From positions 37,371 to 101,370 of the forward strand of contig DASTMB010000074.1 of assembly GCA_035714365.1 (NCBI GenBank): 64,000 nt of DNA, written 5' to 3'. Below are positions 43,349-52,050 of this stretch, one piece after another. A program made the translations under genes and the position numbers. How positions within the stretch are numbered: the first letter of the stretch is position 1; every line of letters starts with the position of its first letter. The notes beneath the pieces are model-generated. The model saw only the letters and a list, made by a program, of their open reading frames with translations. It did not search any database and was not told where the DNA came from. This stretch comes from Mycobacteriales bacterium. GTDB lineage: Bacteria; Actinomycetota; Actinomycetes; BP-191.

Positions 43349-44469
43349 GGGTCGGCCTGGTCTGCCCGTACACCTGGGACGTCCCGGGGGGCGTCCAGGC
43401 GCACGTGCGCGACCTGGCCGAGACGCTGCTCGACCTCGGCCACGACGTCGGCGTCTGCACGCCCGCCGACGACGACGCGGACCTGCCGCCGTACGTGACG
43501 AGCATCGGCCGCGCGGTGCCGGTGCCGTACAACGGGTCGGTGGCGCGGCTGTCGTTCGGGCCGCTGTCGGCGACCCGGGTGCGGCGGTGGCTGCGGCAGG
43601 GCGAGTTCGACGTGCTGCACATCCACGAGCCGTTCGCGCCGAGCGCGTCGGTGCTGGCGCTGTGGTCGGCGCGCGGGCCGGTCGTCGCGACGTTCCACGC
43701 GAGCGTCGAACGCAGCCGGGCGCTGCTCGCCGCGAAGTCCGCGCTGACGCCCGCGCTGGAGAAGATCAACGCCCGCATCGCGGTCAGCCCGGCCGCCCGC
43801 CGGTACGTCGTGGAGCACCTCGGCGGGACCGTCGTGCTGATCCCCAACGGCGTCTCCGTCGCGCGGTTCTCCGCCGCCGAGCCGCTGCCGGGGTGGCCGG
43901 GGGAGGGCGGCGCCGTCGGCTTCCTCGGGCGGATCGACGAGCCGCGCAAGGGGCTGCCGGTGCTGCTGGCGGCGTTCGAGCGGGTGGTCGCGGAACGCCT
44001 GGGCGCGCGGCTGCTGGTCGCCGGCCCCGGCGACGTCGAGGACGTGCGTGACGCGCTGCCGGCCGCGCTGCGGGACCGGGTGACGTTCCTCGGGCTGGTG
44101 TCCGAGGAGGACAAGCGGCGGTTCTTCCACTCGGTCGACGTCTACTGCGCGCCGAACACCGGCGGCGAGTCGTTCGGCATCGTGCTGATCGAGGCGATGG
44201 CGGCGGGGACGCCGATCGTCGCGTCGGACCTGGACGCGTTCCGCCGGGTGCTGGACGAGGGGGACGCGGGGGAGCTGTTCCCGAACGAGGACGCGGAGGC
44301 GCTGGCGGCCACGCTGGCGGGGCTGCTCGGCGACCCGGTGCGACGGCGGGCGGTGGCCCGGCGCGGGTCGGCGCTGGTGCGCCGGTACGACTGGCCGGCG
44401 ATCGCGGAGGCGATCGTGGGGGTGTACGAGACGGTGGCGGGGGAGCCCGTACGGGAGGAGCCGGAGTGA
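43345..44469 (+). CDS. pimA: Phosphatidylinositol alpha-mannosyltransferase
   Basis: 374 aa, GT4 family, GT-B fold. N-terminal CPYTWDVPGGVQAHVRDLAETL is diagnostic of PimA; later landmarks are HIHEPFAPS, IPNGV, GRIDEPRKGLPVLL and the donor-binding ESFGIVLIEAMAAGTPIVAS. It transfers mannose from GDP-mannose to position 2 of inositol in phosphatidylinositol, first step of PIM synthesis. ATG 43345 overlaps the patA stop. Confidence 0.95.
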   Translation: MRVGLVCPYTWDVPGGVQAHVRDLAETLLDLGHDVGVCTPADDDADLPPYVTSIGRAVPVPYNGSVARLSFGPLSATRVRRWLRQGEFDVLHIHEPFAPSASVLALWSARGPVVATFHASVERSRALLAAKSALTPALEKINARIAVSPAARRYVVEHLGGTVVLIPNGVSVARFSAAEPLPGWPGEGGAVGFLGRIDEPRKGLPVLLAAFERVVAERLGARLLVAGPGDVEDVRDALPAALRDRVTFLGLVSEEDKRRFFHSVDVYCAPNTGGESFGIVLIEAMAAGTPIVASDLDAFRRVLDEGDAGELFPNEDAEALAATLAGLLGDPVRRRAVARRGSALVRRYDWPAIAEAIVGVYETVAGEPVREEPE

Positions 44470-45539
44470 ACGTCACGCGCGCGCAGGTGCTCGCCTACCG
44501 GTACGCGCGGCACGGCCTCGGGGAGGGCGCGCCGGACGACGCGCTGCTGACGCTCGGCGTGCAGGACTCGCCGGCCGGGTCGGCGGCGCAGGCGCTCGCG
44601 GTGCGCGGCCTGGACGAGAAGGGGCTCGTCACCGTGTGGTCGTTCCGCGGCGCGCCGCACCGGCACCGGTCCGGCGACCTGCGGCGGCTGTCGGCGGCGG
44701 CGTGGCCGCTGTCCGCCGCGGACGCGGCGTCGCGGCTGGCCGGCTTCGGGTCGACGCTGCGCAAGGCGGAGCGGTCGGGGCTGGTCGCGATGCGGGAGGC
44801 CGCCGCGGCGATCGCCGACGTCGTGACCGGGCCCGGCACCTCGAAGTCCGACCTGTCCAGCGGCGTGACGAAGCGGGTGGACGAGCTGTACTCGTTCTGG
44901 TGCCGGGGCTGCGGCGCGACGCACGTGCACGACCAGCTCCTCCGGCTCACGGCGCTGCACGCCGGGGTGCGGCTGGACGCGTCGGCGCCGGTGACGTTCG
45001 CGCCGATCGCGAGGTGGCCGGGCGTGCCCGCCGAGGCGAAGGGGGCCGAGGCGCTGGTGCTCGCGTACCTGACGCTGCACGGCCCGGCGACGCCGGGCGA
45101 CGCGGGCGGCTTCCTCGGCACGACGGCCGCGAACGTCAAGCCGGCCTGGCCGGCGGACGGCCTCGCCGAGGTGCGCGTGGACGGGCGGAAGGCGTGGCTG
45201 CCGGAGGACTCGCTGGACGCGCTGCGGTCCGCGCCGAAGCCGGAGGGCGTGCGGCTGCTGCCGCCGTCCGACCCGTACCTCCAGATGCGCGACCGCGAGC
45301 TGCTCGTGCCGGACCCGGCGCACCGGAAGGCGCTGTGGCCGGTGCTCGCCTGGCCCGGCGCGGTCGTCTCCGGCGGCGAGGTCACCGGCTACTGGCGGGC
45401 CAAGCAGGGCGCGAAGGGGCGGCTCGCGGTGACCGTGACCGCGTGGGGGAAGGCGCCGCGGAAGGGCGTCGAGAGCGAGGCCGCGCGCGTCGCGTCGTTG
45501 CGCGGTGCCGAGGCCGTGGACGTGACGTTCGCGGAGTAG
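44466..45539 (+). CDS. Winged-helix DNA-binding protein of the HTH_42 (AlkZ/YcaQ-like) family
   Basis: 357 aa. N-terminal RAQVLAYRYARHGL and LGVQDSPAGSA, central LLPPSDPYLQMRDRELL and C-terminal GEVTGYWRAKQGAKGRL follow the HTH_42 pattern. Some members are DNA glycosylases acting on alkylated bases or crosslinks and use a Q-x-Q or Q-x-D motif after the first helices; here the corresponding sequence is Q33-D34-S35-P36, so glycosylase activity is doubtful. GTG 44466 overlaps the pimA stop (GTGA). Not part of PIM synthesis as far as known. Confidence 0.82.
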   Translation: MNVTRAQVLAYRYARHGLGEGAPDDALLTLGVQDSPAGSAAQALAVRGLDEKGLVTVWSFRGAPHRHRSGDLRRLSAAAWPLSAADAASRLAGFGSTLRKAERSGLVAMREAAAAIADVVTGPGTSKSDLSSGVTKRVDELYSFWCRGCGATHVHDQLLRLTALHAGVRLDASAPVTFAPIARWPGVPAEAKGAEALVLAYLTLHGPATPGDAGGFLGTTAANVKPAWPADGLAEVRVDGRKAWLPEDSLDALRSAPKPEGVRLLPPSDPYLQMRDRELLVPDPAHRKALWPVLAWPGAVVSGGEVTGYWRAKQGAKGRLAVTVTAWGKAPRKGVESEAARVASLRGAEAVDVTFAE

Positions 45540-45542
45540 CCT
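45537..45542 (+). promoter_or_regulatory. -10 box of the LemA-like gene (leaderless)
   Basis: TAGCCT, 7 nt before GTG 45550; its first three bases are the stop codon of the winged-helix gene. Confidence 0.4.
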
Positions 45543-45549
45543 CGCCGCC

Positions 45550-46083
45550 GTGGGCGTGGTCGTCGCGGTGGTCCTGCTCGTCGTCGCCGTCGGCTCCTAC
45601 GTCACCTGGACCGCCGGCCGGCTGGACCGGCTCACCGCCCGCGTCGAGTCCGCGTGGAACGCCCTCGACGCCCAGCTCGTCCGCCGCGCCGCCGCCGCGA
45701 GCGACCTGGCCGCGCACCTGCGGCGCCGCCGGCTGGTGGACGAGGAGGTCGCGCTCGCGTTGCAGCACGCGGCGGCCGCCACGCGCGGCGCGTCCGAGGA
45801 GCGCGAGGCCAGGGAGAACGAGCTCTCCCGCGCGGTCCGCGACGTCCTGGAGGCGGTCGACGGGCGCGGCGGGAAGACCGAGGCGCTGGCCGACGAGCTG
45901 CGCACCGCGGGGACGCGGGTGCGGCTGGCCCGGCAGTTCTACAACGACGCGGTGCGCGACAACCTGACCCGCCGCCGCCGGTGGCTGCCCCGGCTGCTCA
46001 CCGTCCGGCACCGCGACGAGCCGCGGCGGACGTTCTTCGAGATCGACGACTCGCCCGCCGCGGACGCGCTCGCCGGCACCTGA
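45550..46083 (+). CDS. LemA-like membrane protein
   Basis: 177 aa. One N-terminal membrane helix (residues 2-20, VVVAVVLLVVAVGSYVTW) followed by a helical bundle with LemA-type landmarks: VESAWNALDAQLVRRAAAASDLAAHL near the start and RLARQFYNDAV before a C-terminal FFEID. LemA proteins are single-pass, mostly helical and of unknown molecular function. The match is partial, so the family call is moderate. The equivalent position next to pimA is filled by small membrane proteins in related genomes, by recollection. Confidence 0.65.
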   Translation: MGVVVAVVLLVVAVGSYVTWTAGRLDRLTARVESAWNALDAQLVRRAAAASDLAAHLRRRRLVDEEVALALQHAAAATRGASEEREARENELSRAVRDVLEAVDGRGGKTEALADELRTAGTRVRLARQFYNDAVRDNLTRRRRWLPRLLTVRHRDEPRRTFFEIDDSPAADALAGT

Positions 46084-46126
46084 CCGGGTGGTCCAGCCGG
46101 GCCTGCCCTCGGCCGATAACCCGGGC

Positions 46127-46528
46127 ATGAGGATCGTGCTGGGGGTGGGGCTCGCGGTCGCGCTGACCGGCGGGGCGGCGTACGCGGTGGTGCCGGGCCT
46201 GGTCGGCCGCGCCGACCGCGCGGCGGTGGCGCGGGCGGCGGCGTTCGCGACGGCGCTGCCGGACCCGCCCGGCGCGGCCAAGGCGAACCCGCACGACTGC
46301 CACGGCGACGGCACGCTGCGCTGCGTCGTCGTGCGCGGGCGCGTGGACGCGGTGACCGCGACGGTCGCGGGGCTGGTGCGCTCGCGCGGGCGGGCACCGT
46401 CGACCGACTGCGGCGGGACGCCCGCGAGCTGCACCGTGCGGGTGCCGAGCGGGCGCGGGCACGCGACGTTCGTGTTCGTCCGGCCGATGCGCGGAGGGCG
46501 CTCGCTGGTGACCGTCGCCGCGTCCTGA
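46127..46528 (+). CDS. Small exported or membrane-anchored hypothetical protein
   Basis: 133 aa from ATG 46127. Hydrophobic N-terminus (IVLGVGLAVALTGGAAYAVV) that may be a signal peptide or anchor, then a compact domain with four cysteines (HDCHGDGTLRCVVVRG, DCGGTPASCTVRV) that could form two disulfides. No family recognised. The longer in-frame start at 46088 would put charged residues ahead of the signal and is less likely. Confidence 0.6.
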   Translation: MRIVLGVGLAVALTGGAAYAVVPGLVGRADRAAVARAAAFATALPDPPGAAKANPHDCHGDGTLRCVVVRGRVDAVTATVAGLVRSRGRAPSTDCGGTPASCTVRVPSGRGHATFVFVRPMRGGRSLVTVAAS

Positions 46529-46535
46529 CGCCCCC

Positions 46536-46541
46536 TATGCT
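46536..46541 (+). promoter_or_regulatory. -10 box of the DUF6308-like gene (leaderless)
   Basis: TATGCT, 6 nt before GTG 46548. Confidence 0.4.
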
Positions 46542-46547
46542 CGACCC

Positions 46548-47183
46548 GTGACGATGCAGCTCTGCGGCGGGACGTTGCCCATCGAGGACCCGGAGGAGCT
46601 GCTGCTGGCGTACGTCGAGCCGGACGGCGCCTACGCCTACCCGGCCTACGACACGCTGGAGACCAACGGCTCCGCGGACCTGGTCGACGGCGACCTGCTG
46701 GCGCCGAGCCTGCTCGGCGCGCACGTCGACTACGCGCGGTTCGTGCTGCTGAAGCGGATGCTGCCGACGCTGCGTTCGGGGATGGGGTCGCTGCCGGCGA
46801 CGCCGCTGGAGGACACCGACGACGCGGGGATCGCGGCCGTCGCGCGCTGCTTCGCGGTGCTGGACGAGCCGGTCTACGTCCGGGCCGGGGCGCGCGGCAC
46901 GATCGTGTCGAAGGTGCTGCACCGCAAGCGCCCCGACCTGATCCCGCTCTACGACTCCCGCATCTGGACCGCGTACACGGTCTCCGGCGCGATCGGCCGC
47001 GGCAGCCACCGGCCGTGGGTCGAGGTGATGCAGGCGCTCTGCCACTCGATGCGCGCCGACATCCGGCACAACCGCGCGGAGTTCGAGGCGTTGCGCGCGA
47101 CCGCCGCCGGGCAGGGCGCGCGGCTGACGCTGCTGCGCATCCTCGACATCCTCGTCTGGATGTCGAGCGAGCCGCCGGTGTGA
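46548..47183 (+). CDS. DUF6308-like protein
   Basis: 211 aa, soluble. The block VSKVLHRKRPDLIPLYDSRIWTAY resembles proteins annotated DUF6308, which have been noted near restriction or defence genes but have no known activity; this assignment is from memory of the motif. The rest (LLAPSLLGAHVDYARFVLLKRM) is helical. GTG 46548 lies just after a likely -10. Its stop overlaps the amidohydrolase start (GTGA). Confidence 0.6.
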   Translation: MTMQLCGGTLPIEDPEELLLAYVEPDGAYAYPAYDTLETNGSADLVDGDLLAPSLLGAHVDYARFVLLKRMLPTLRSGMGSLPATPLEDTDDAGIAAVARCFAVLDEPVYVRAGARGTIVSKVLHRKRPDLIPLYDSRIWTAYTVSGAIGRGSHRPWVEVMQALCHSMRADIRHNRAEFEALRATAAGQGARLTLLRILDILVWMSSEPPV

Positions 47184-48184
47184 GGGTGTTCACCGCCGCC
47201 CGCGTCTGGCCGGGCGGCGACGCGCCGGTGCTGGCGGACACGGCGGTCGTCGTGGACGACGCCGGCGTGGTGGTGGGCATCGGCCCGATCGACCGGCTCC
47301 GGGTGCACAGCGCGCGGGTGCCGACGAAGTGGCCGTGGATCGGCCCGGGGATCGTGGACGCGCACGTGCACCTGGCGTTCGGGACGCCGGTCGCGATGCG
47401 CTCCGGCGGCGTCGTCGCCGTCCGCGACCTCGGCGCGCCGCGGGACCGCGCGGCGTTGTGGCGGGCACCGCACGGCGACCCGGTGGTCGCGGTCGCGGGG
47501 CCGCTGCTGACCGGGCCGGGCGGCTACCCGTCGCGGTCGTGGGGGAAGGACGGGTTCGCGGCGTTCGTCGCGTCGCCGGAGGAGGCGCGCGCGGTCGTGC
47601 GCGACCTGGCGGACGAGGTGGACGTCGTCAAGGTCGCGCTGGAGCCGTCCGGCGGCGCGGTGCCGTCGCTGGACGAGGTGCGCGCCGCCGTCGACACCGC
47701 GCACTCGTGCGGGCTCGCCGTCACCGCGCACGCGCTGACCGAGGAGATGGTGCTGCGCGCGCTCGACGCCGAGGTGGACGAGCTCTGCCACACCCCGTCC
47801 GAACGCCTCTCGCCCGCCACGGTCGAACGGATCGCGGCGGCGGGCGTGCCGGTCGTGTCGACCATCGAGACGCTCGGCCGCCGCGCCGCCCGCAACGCCG
47901 CCGCGCTCGTCGCCGCCGGGGTGACGTTGCGGTACGGCACCGACCTCGGCAACAGCGGCACCCGCCCCGGCGCCGACGACCGCGAGCTGCGCCGCCTCGC
48001 CGACGCGGGCCTGGGGAACCTCGGCGCGCTGCGCGCGGCCACCGACGGCGCGGCGGCGGCGTTCGGGTTCCCCAAGGAGGTCACCGGGCGGATCGAGGTC
48101 GGGCACCGCGCGCTCGCGGTGATCCTGCCGGGCGACCCGACCGTGGACCTGCGGGTGTTCCGGACGCCGTTGGGGACGTTCTGA
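47180..48184 (+). CDS. Amidohydrolase-family metal-dependent hydrolase
   Basis: 334 aa. TIM-barrel amidohydrolase with IGPGIVDAHVHLAFG (HxH pair), a Lys in DVVKVALEPSGG that may be the carbamylated bridging residue, His in VTAHALTEE and the catalytic Asp in RYGTDLGNSG. Substrate cannot be told; related enzymes include imidazolonepropionase-like and organophosphate-type hydrolases. No signal peptide. GTG 47180 overlaps the previous stop, forming a two-gene unit. Confidence 0.88.
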   Translation: MRVFTAARVWPGGDAPVLADTAVVVDDAGVVVGIGPIDRLRVHSARVPTKWPWIGPGIVDAHVHLAFGTPVAMRSGGVVAVRDLGAPRDRAALWRAPHGDPVVAVAGPLLTGPGGYPSRSWGKDGFAAFVASPEEARAVVRDLADEVDVVKVALEPSGGAVPSLDEVRAAVDTAHSCGLAVTAHALTEEMVLRALDAEVDELCHTPSERLSPATVERIAAAGVPVVSTIETLGRRAARNAAALVAAGVTLRYGTDLGNSGTRPGADDRELRRLADAGLGNLGALRAATDGAAAAFGFPKEVTGRIEVGHRALAVILPGDPTVDLRVFRTPLGTF

Positions 48185-48240
48185 CACAGCCGCTCTGCGG
48201 CGGTCGCAGGTGCGGCCGTACCCGCGTCGAATCGCGAGGG

Positions 48241-49311
48241 ATGCTCCGTCGCCTGCTCACCGCCGCCGCGCTCGTCGCGGCCGGGACCGCTGTGCCCCAG
48301 GCGCACGCGGCCGGTGGCGACCCGCTCTACCAGGAGCAGTACGCCCTCACGCAGCTCCACGCCCCCCAGGCCTGGACCAGGGCGCAGGGCAGGGGCGTCG
48401 TCGTCGCCGTCGTCGACTCCGGCGTCGACCTCGGCCACCCGGACCTGCGGGGCCGCCTCGTCAAGGGCGCGACGTTCCTCCGCTGCGGCGAGACCTCGTG
48501 CGGCAACGGCGACTGGAGGTCCGGCCCCGCCGACCGGCGCAAGGACGCGTACGGCCACGGCACGCACGTCGCCGGCGCGATCGTCGCGGGCCGGAACAAC
48601 GGCGTGGGCATCGTCGGCATCGCGCCGCTCGCGAAGGTGATGCCGATCAAGATCACGGACCGCCAGGGCAACTCGAGCGAGCACGACGTCGCGCTCGCGT
48701 TCCGCTGGGCGGTCCGCCACGGCGCCACGGTGATCAACGCCTCGCTCGGCTACCCGTCGTCGTACACCGAGGTCGTCGCGGCGGCGCAGTACGCCGTCGA
48801 CCACGGCGTCGTCGTCGTCGCGAGCGCCGGCAACCGGTCGGAGCCGACGTGCCTGGAGCCCGCGGCCGTGCCCGGCGTCATCTGCGTCACGGCGACCGAC
48901 CGCAACGAGGCGCCGGCGGCGTACTCCTCCGGCGCGGTGAAGGACGGCATGCGCAGCGTCGCCGCGCCCGGCGGCGCCGGGCAGCCGGGCTCCGTGTACA
49001 CGGTCGCGCTGCCGCAGCTACCGGTGCCGGCCTGCGAGGAGCGCATCCTCTCGACCTGGCCGCGCGGCGACGCGGGCCTGGGCCGCTGCCCCGGCGAGGG
49101 CGGCTACCGCTTCCTCTCCGGCACGTCGCTCTCCTCGCCCTACGTCGCGGGCGTCGCGGCGTTGCTGCTCTCGCAGGGACGCAGCGCGCAGAACACGGTC
49201 GACGTCATCCTGAAGACCGCGCGCACCCCGGGCGTCGGGCCCGGCGTGTGGACCCCGCAGTACGGCTACGGGATCGCCGACGCCGGCGCCGCGGTGCGCG
49301 CGCCCCGCTAG
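48241..49311 (+). CDS. Secreted subtilisin-family (S8) serine protease
   Basis: 356 aa. Signal peptide at residues 1-23 (LLTAAALVAAGTAVPQAHA) with a very short pro-region. Catalytic Asp in VAVVDSGVDLGHPDL, His in YGHGTHVAGAIVAG, oxyanion Asn in VVASAGNRSEP, Ser in LSGTSLSSPYVAGVAALLL. Four or more cysteines likely pair. It lacks the long propeptide of the subtilisin at 25012 and is only distantly similar, so the two are separate paralogues. It ends 8 bp from the convergent small gene at 49319. Confidence 0.92.
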   Translation: MLRRLLTAAALVAAGTAVPQAHAAGGDPLYQEQYALTQLHAPQAWTRAQGRGVVVAVVDSGVDLGHPDLRGRLVKGATFLRCGETSCGNGDWRSGPADRRKDAYGHGTHVAGAIVAGRNNGVGIVGIAPLAKVMPIKITDRQGNSSEHDVALAFRWAVRHGATVINASLGYPSSYTEVVAAAQYAVDHGVVVVASAGNRSEPTCLEPAAVPGVICVTATDRNEAPAAYSSGAVKDGMRSVAAPGGAGQPGSVYTVALPQLPVPACEERILSTWPRGDAGLGRCPGEGGYRFLSGTSLSSPYVAGVAALLLSQGRSAQNTVDVILKTARTPGVGPGVWTPQYGYGIADAGAAVRAPR

Positions 49312-49318
49312 CGACCGG

Positions 49319-49612
49319 TCACGCGGACCGCAGGATCGGGTCCTTGAGGTCCGCGTACGTGAGGTCGCCGACCAGCGACATCATCTCCTCCACCACGGCC
49401 TGCTCGGCCGAGCCGGAGTCCGGGACCTTCTGCTCGCCCGCGCGCGCCTCGGCCTCGCTGGTGAAGTAGGTGAACGTCGTGAAGGTGTCGCCGTCCCAGC
49501 CGCGCACTGCCCCGATGACGTCGGGGCGCATCGCGAACATCGCCGGCATGAGCTTCGCCTCGAGCGCCTTCGCGCGCTCCTTGTCCGTCACGGTGCCGCG
49601 CATCACCTGCAC
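49319..49612 (-). CDS. Small ferredoxin-like-fold (ABM-superfamily) protein
   Basis: 97 aa. Pattern MQVMRGTVTD, WDGDTFTTFTYFTSEAEARAGE resembles alpha/beta-barrel dimeric (ABM) proteins, which include small monooxygenases and stress-related proteins; no active-site motif is evident. GTG 49612 is the first start; GTG 49606 and ATG 49603 also lie in frame. No good ribosome site. It follows the lipoprotein gene by 40 nt on the same strand. Confidence 0.55.
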   Translation of the reverse strand: MQVMRGTVTDKERAKALEAKLMPAMFAMRPDVIGAVRGWDGDTFTTFTYFTSEAEARAGEQKVPDSGSAEQAVVEEMMSLVGDLTYADLKDPILRSA

Positions 49613-49652
49613 GAAGCCGGCCGAGTCGGAGCCGTACGCCTCGCGCCGCGTC

Positions 49653-50285
49653 CTACGTCGAGGCGAGACGGGCGACGAGCTTGTCGGCGAGGCGGCGGAC
49701 GCCGTCGGCGTCGACCGGGTTGCGGGCGCCCACGGCGAGCAGCCAGGTGGTGTCGCCGACCCGCCAGCGCAACGTCACGAGCGAGCCGTCGGCGGTGTCG
49801 GCCTGGAACTTGCCGCGCACGCCGCCGGCCTGGTCGCCGAGCCCGGTGACCGCGAACGCCGCCCCGGTCTTGCCGGCGGCGGCGAGGTCGCCGGTGAGGT
49901 CCGCGGTGGCGCCGGCGACGGTGGCGAACTTCGTGACGACGTTGGTGACGACGGCGGCGGTCTTCGGGTCGGCGTACTGGACGACGTAGGCCGACTGGAA
50001 GCCGTGCTGCTGCAACGTCGTCCGCGCCCCGGCCGGGTCGGCCGAGAACGCCGCGATGCTGTTGAGGTCGCGGGTGCCGGTCTGCGCGGCGATCGGCACG
50101 AGCGTGCTCGTCACCTCGCCGGGCTGGAGGACGCGGTCGCGCAGCTCGCCGGCGGGCAGCGTCGGCAGCGGCGCGCTCGCGGTCGCGCTCGCGCGCGGCT
50201 TCGCCTCGTCGGAGGTGCAGCCGGCGAGGGCGAGGAGGCAGAGGACGGCGGCGGCCAGCCGCGGGGCCCGGGACACGGCGCACAT
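49653..50285 (-). CDS. Lipoprotein of unknown function
   Basis: 210 aa. Type II signal peptide with lipobox LALAGC (Cys22), so the mature protein is lipid-modified and held on the outer face of the membrane. The mature part starts with a Ser/Ala/Pro linker, then a two-layer-looking domain (LRDRVLQPGEVTSTLVPIAAQTG, FQADTADGSLVTLRWRVGDTTWLLAVG). No family recognised with confidence. Divergent from the ABC exporter genes by 62 bp. Confidence 0.78.
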   Translation of the reverse strand: MCAVSRAPRLAAAVLCLLALAGCTSDEAKPRASATASAPLPTLPAGELRDRVLQPGEVTSTLVPIAAQTGTRDLNSIAAFSADPAGARTTLQQHGFQSAYVVQYADPKTAAVVTNVVTKFATVAGATADLTGDLAAAGKTGAAFAVTGLGDQAGGVRGKFQADTADGSLVTLRWRVGDTTWLLAVGARNPVDADGVRRLADKLVARLAST

Positions 50286-50347
50286 CGTGCCAGGTCGGGG
50301 ACCCCGGCTACGCTGGCGGCGCCCCGCCGACGCGACGAAAGGGAGCG

Positions 50348-51295
50348 ATGCCGCAGGACGCCGCCGCGGTCGTGCGCGGGCTGCGCCGGTCGTTCGGCCG
50401 CGTCACGGCCCTCGACGGCGTCGACGTGGAGGTGCGGCCGGGCGAAGTCTTCGGCCTGCTCGGCCCGAACGGCGCCGGCAAGAGCACGTTCGTCCGCTGC
50501 CTGGTGGGGCTGCTCGCGCCCGACGCGGGGACGGTGACGCTGCTCGGCCACGACCTGGCCCGCGAACGCGGCGTCGCGCCGCGCGCGGCGGCGTACCTGG
50601 CGCAGGAGGAGGCGGCGCTCGCCGACCTCACGGTCGCGCTCGCGGTGGAGCTGACCGGGCGGCTGCGCGGGCTGCCGCGGCGGGCCGCGCGCGGGGAGCG
50701 GGACGCGTTGCTGGACGAGCTCGGCCTGGCGCCGCTGGCCGCGCGGCCGCTGGCGCGGCTCTCCGGCGGGCAGCGCCGGCTCGCGGCGGTGGCGACCGCG
50801 CTCGCGGCCGGGCGGCCGTTGCTGGTGCTCGACGAGCCGACGACCGGCCTGGACACCAACGCCCGCCGCGCGGTGTGGGCGGCCCTGGACCGGCGCCGCG
50901 CGGGCGGCACGACGGTCGTGCTGGTGACGCACAACGTCCTGGAGGCCGAGACGGTGCTGGACCGGGTGGCGGTGTTCGACCGCGGCCGGGTCATCGCGTG
51001 CGACACGCCGGGGCGGCTGAAGGCGGCGGTGTCCGACGAGGTCCGGCTCGACCTGGTGTGGCGCGCCGACCCGCCGCTGGACGACGAGACGGTGGCCGCG
51101 CTGGCGGCACGCGCCGACGTCAGCGGCCGCCGCTGGCGCACCCGCCTCCCCGCCGCGGAGGCGCGGGCGGCGCTGGCGCGGCTGACGACGGGGCCGGCGT
51201 TCGCGGCGCTGGACGACTTCACGCTGGCCACGCCGACGCTGGAGGACGTGTACCTCGCGCTCGGCGGCCGCGACGACGACCTGGAACGCGCGTGA
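50348..51295 (+). CDS. ABC transporter ATP-binding protein (exporter type)
   Basis: 315 aa. Complete ATPase: Walker A GPNGAGKST, signature LSGGQ, Walker B LLVLDEPT followed by the D-loop GLD and switch His in LVTHN. A C-terminal domain of about 85 residues follows, as in DrrA/CcmA-type exporters. Works with the permease encoded next; the substrate (drug, lipid or polysaccharide) is unknown. ATG 50348 has a GGGAG ribosome site. Confidence 0.94.
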   Translation: MPQDAAAVVRGLRRSFGRVTALDGVDVEVRPGEVFGLLGPNGAGKSTFVRCLVGLLAPDAGTVTLLGHDLARERGVAPRAAAYLAQEEAALADLTVALAVELTGRLRGLPRRAARGERDALLDELGLAPLAARPLARLSGGQRRLAAVATALAAGRPLLVLDEPTTGLDTNARRAVWAALDRRRAGGTTVVLVTHNVLEAETVLDRVAVFDRGRVIACDTPGRLKAAVSDEVRLDLVWRADPPLDDETVAALAARADVSGRRWRTRLPAAEARAALARLTTGPAFAALDDFTLATPTLEDVYLALGGRDDDLERA

Positions 51296-52050
51296 CGCTC
51301 GCCCCGCGCATCCGCCTCGGCCCGGCGCTCGCCGCCGTCTACGAGGGCCAGCTCGCACGGGCGCGCGTCGCCCGGGTGCCGCTGCTGTTCGTGGCGTGCC
51401 TCCAGTCGATCGGGCTGCTCGTGCTGCTGCGCGGCGTCGTCGACGACGCGCGGGTGTCGGAGAAGCAGCAGATCGTCGCGGGCGCGACGGTGCTGGTGGT
51501 GGCGTTCGTGGCGCTGAACCTCCTGGCGCAGCGCTTCGGCCACCTGCGCGCGCACGGCGGCCTCGACCACTACGCCGCGCTCGGCACGCCGCCGGCGGCG
51601 GTGGTGCTGGGCTGCGCGGCGTCGTACGCGACGTTCGCCGTCCCCGGCACGGTCGTCACGGCGGTGACGGGCGCGCTGCTCTACGACCTGCCGCTCGGCC
51701 GGCTCTGGGTGCTCGCGCCGGTCGCGGTGCTCGGCGGCGCGGCGCTCGCCGGCGTCGGCGCGGCGATCGGGCTGCTCGCGCCGAAGCCGGAGCTGGCCAC
51801 GGTGCTCGGCCAGCTCGGCATGACGGCGGTGCTGTTCCTCGGCCTGGTGCGGCCCGCGCGGATGCCGGTCGCGGTGCGGCCGGTGCTGGCCGTGGTGCCC
51901 AGCACGTACGCGGTCAACGCGCTGCGGGAGTCGTTCGCGCCGGTGCCGCGGTGGGGGTTCGTCGGCGCCAACCTGGCCGGCTGCGCGGTCGTCGCGGTGG
52001 TCGCGCTGGCGGTGGCGGGGGCGGCGTTCCGGCGCGCGGTGCGCCGGTGA
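51292..52050 (+). CDS. ABC-2 type transporter permease
   Basis: 252 aa with six predicted membrane helices (for example LLFVACLQSIGLLVLLRG, AGATVLVVAFVALNLLA, VLAPVAVLGGAALAGVGAAIGL). ABC-2 permeases pair with DrrA-like ATPases for export. GTG 51292 overlaps the ATPase stop and its own stop overlaps the next gene (GTGA at both ends), so the three genes form one coupled unit. Confidence 0.9.
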   Translation: MTLAPRIRLGPALAAVYEGQLARARVARVPLLFVACLQSIGLLVLLRGVVDDARVSEKQQIVAGATVLVVAFVALNLLAQRFGHLRAHGGLDHYAALGTPPAAVVLGCAASYATFAVPGTVVTAVTGALLYDLPLGRLWVLAPVAVLGGAALAGVGAAIGLLAPKPELATVLGQLGMTAVLFLGLVRPARMPVAVRPVLAVVPSTYAVNALRESFAPVPRWGFVGANLAGCAVVAVVALAVAGAAFRRAVRR

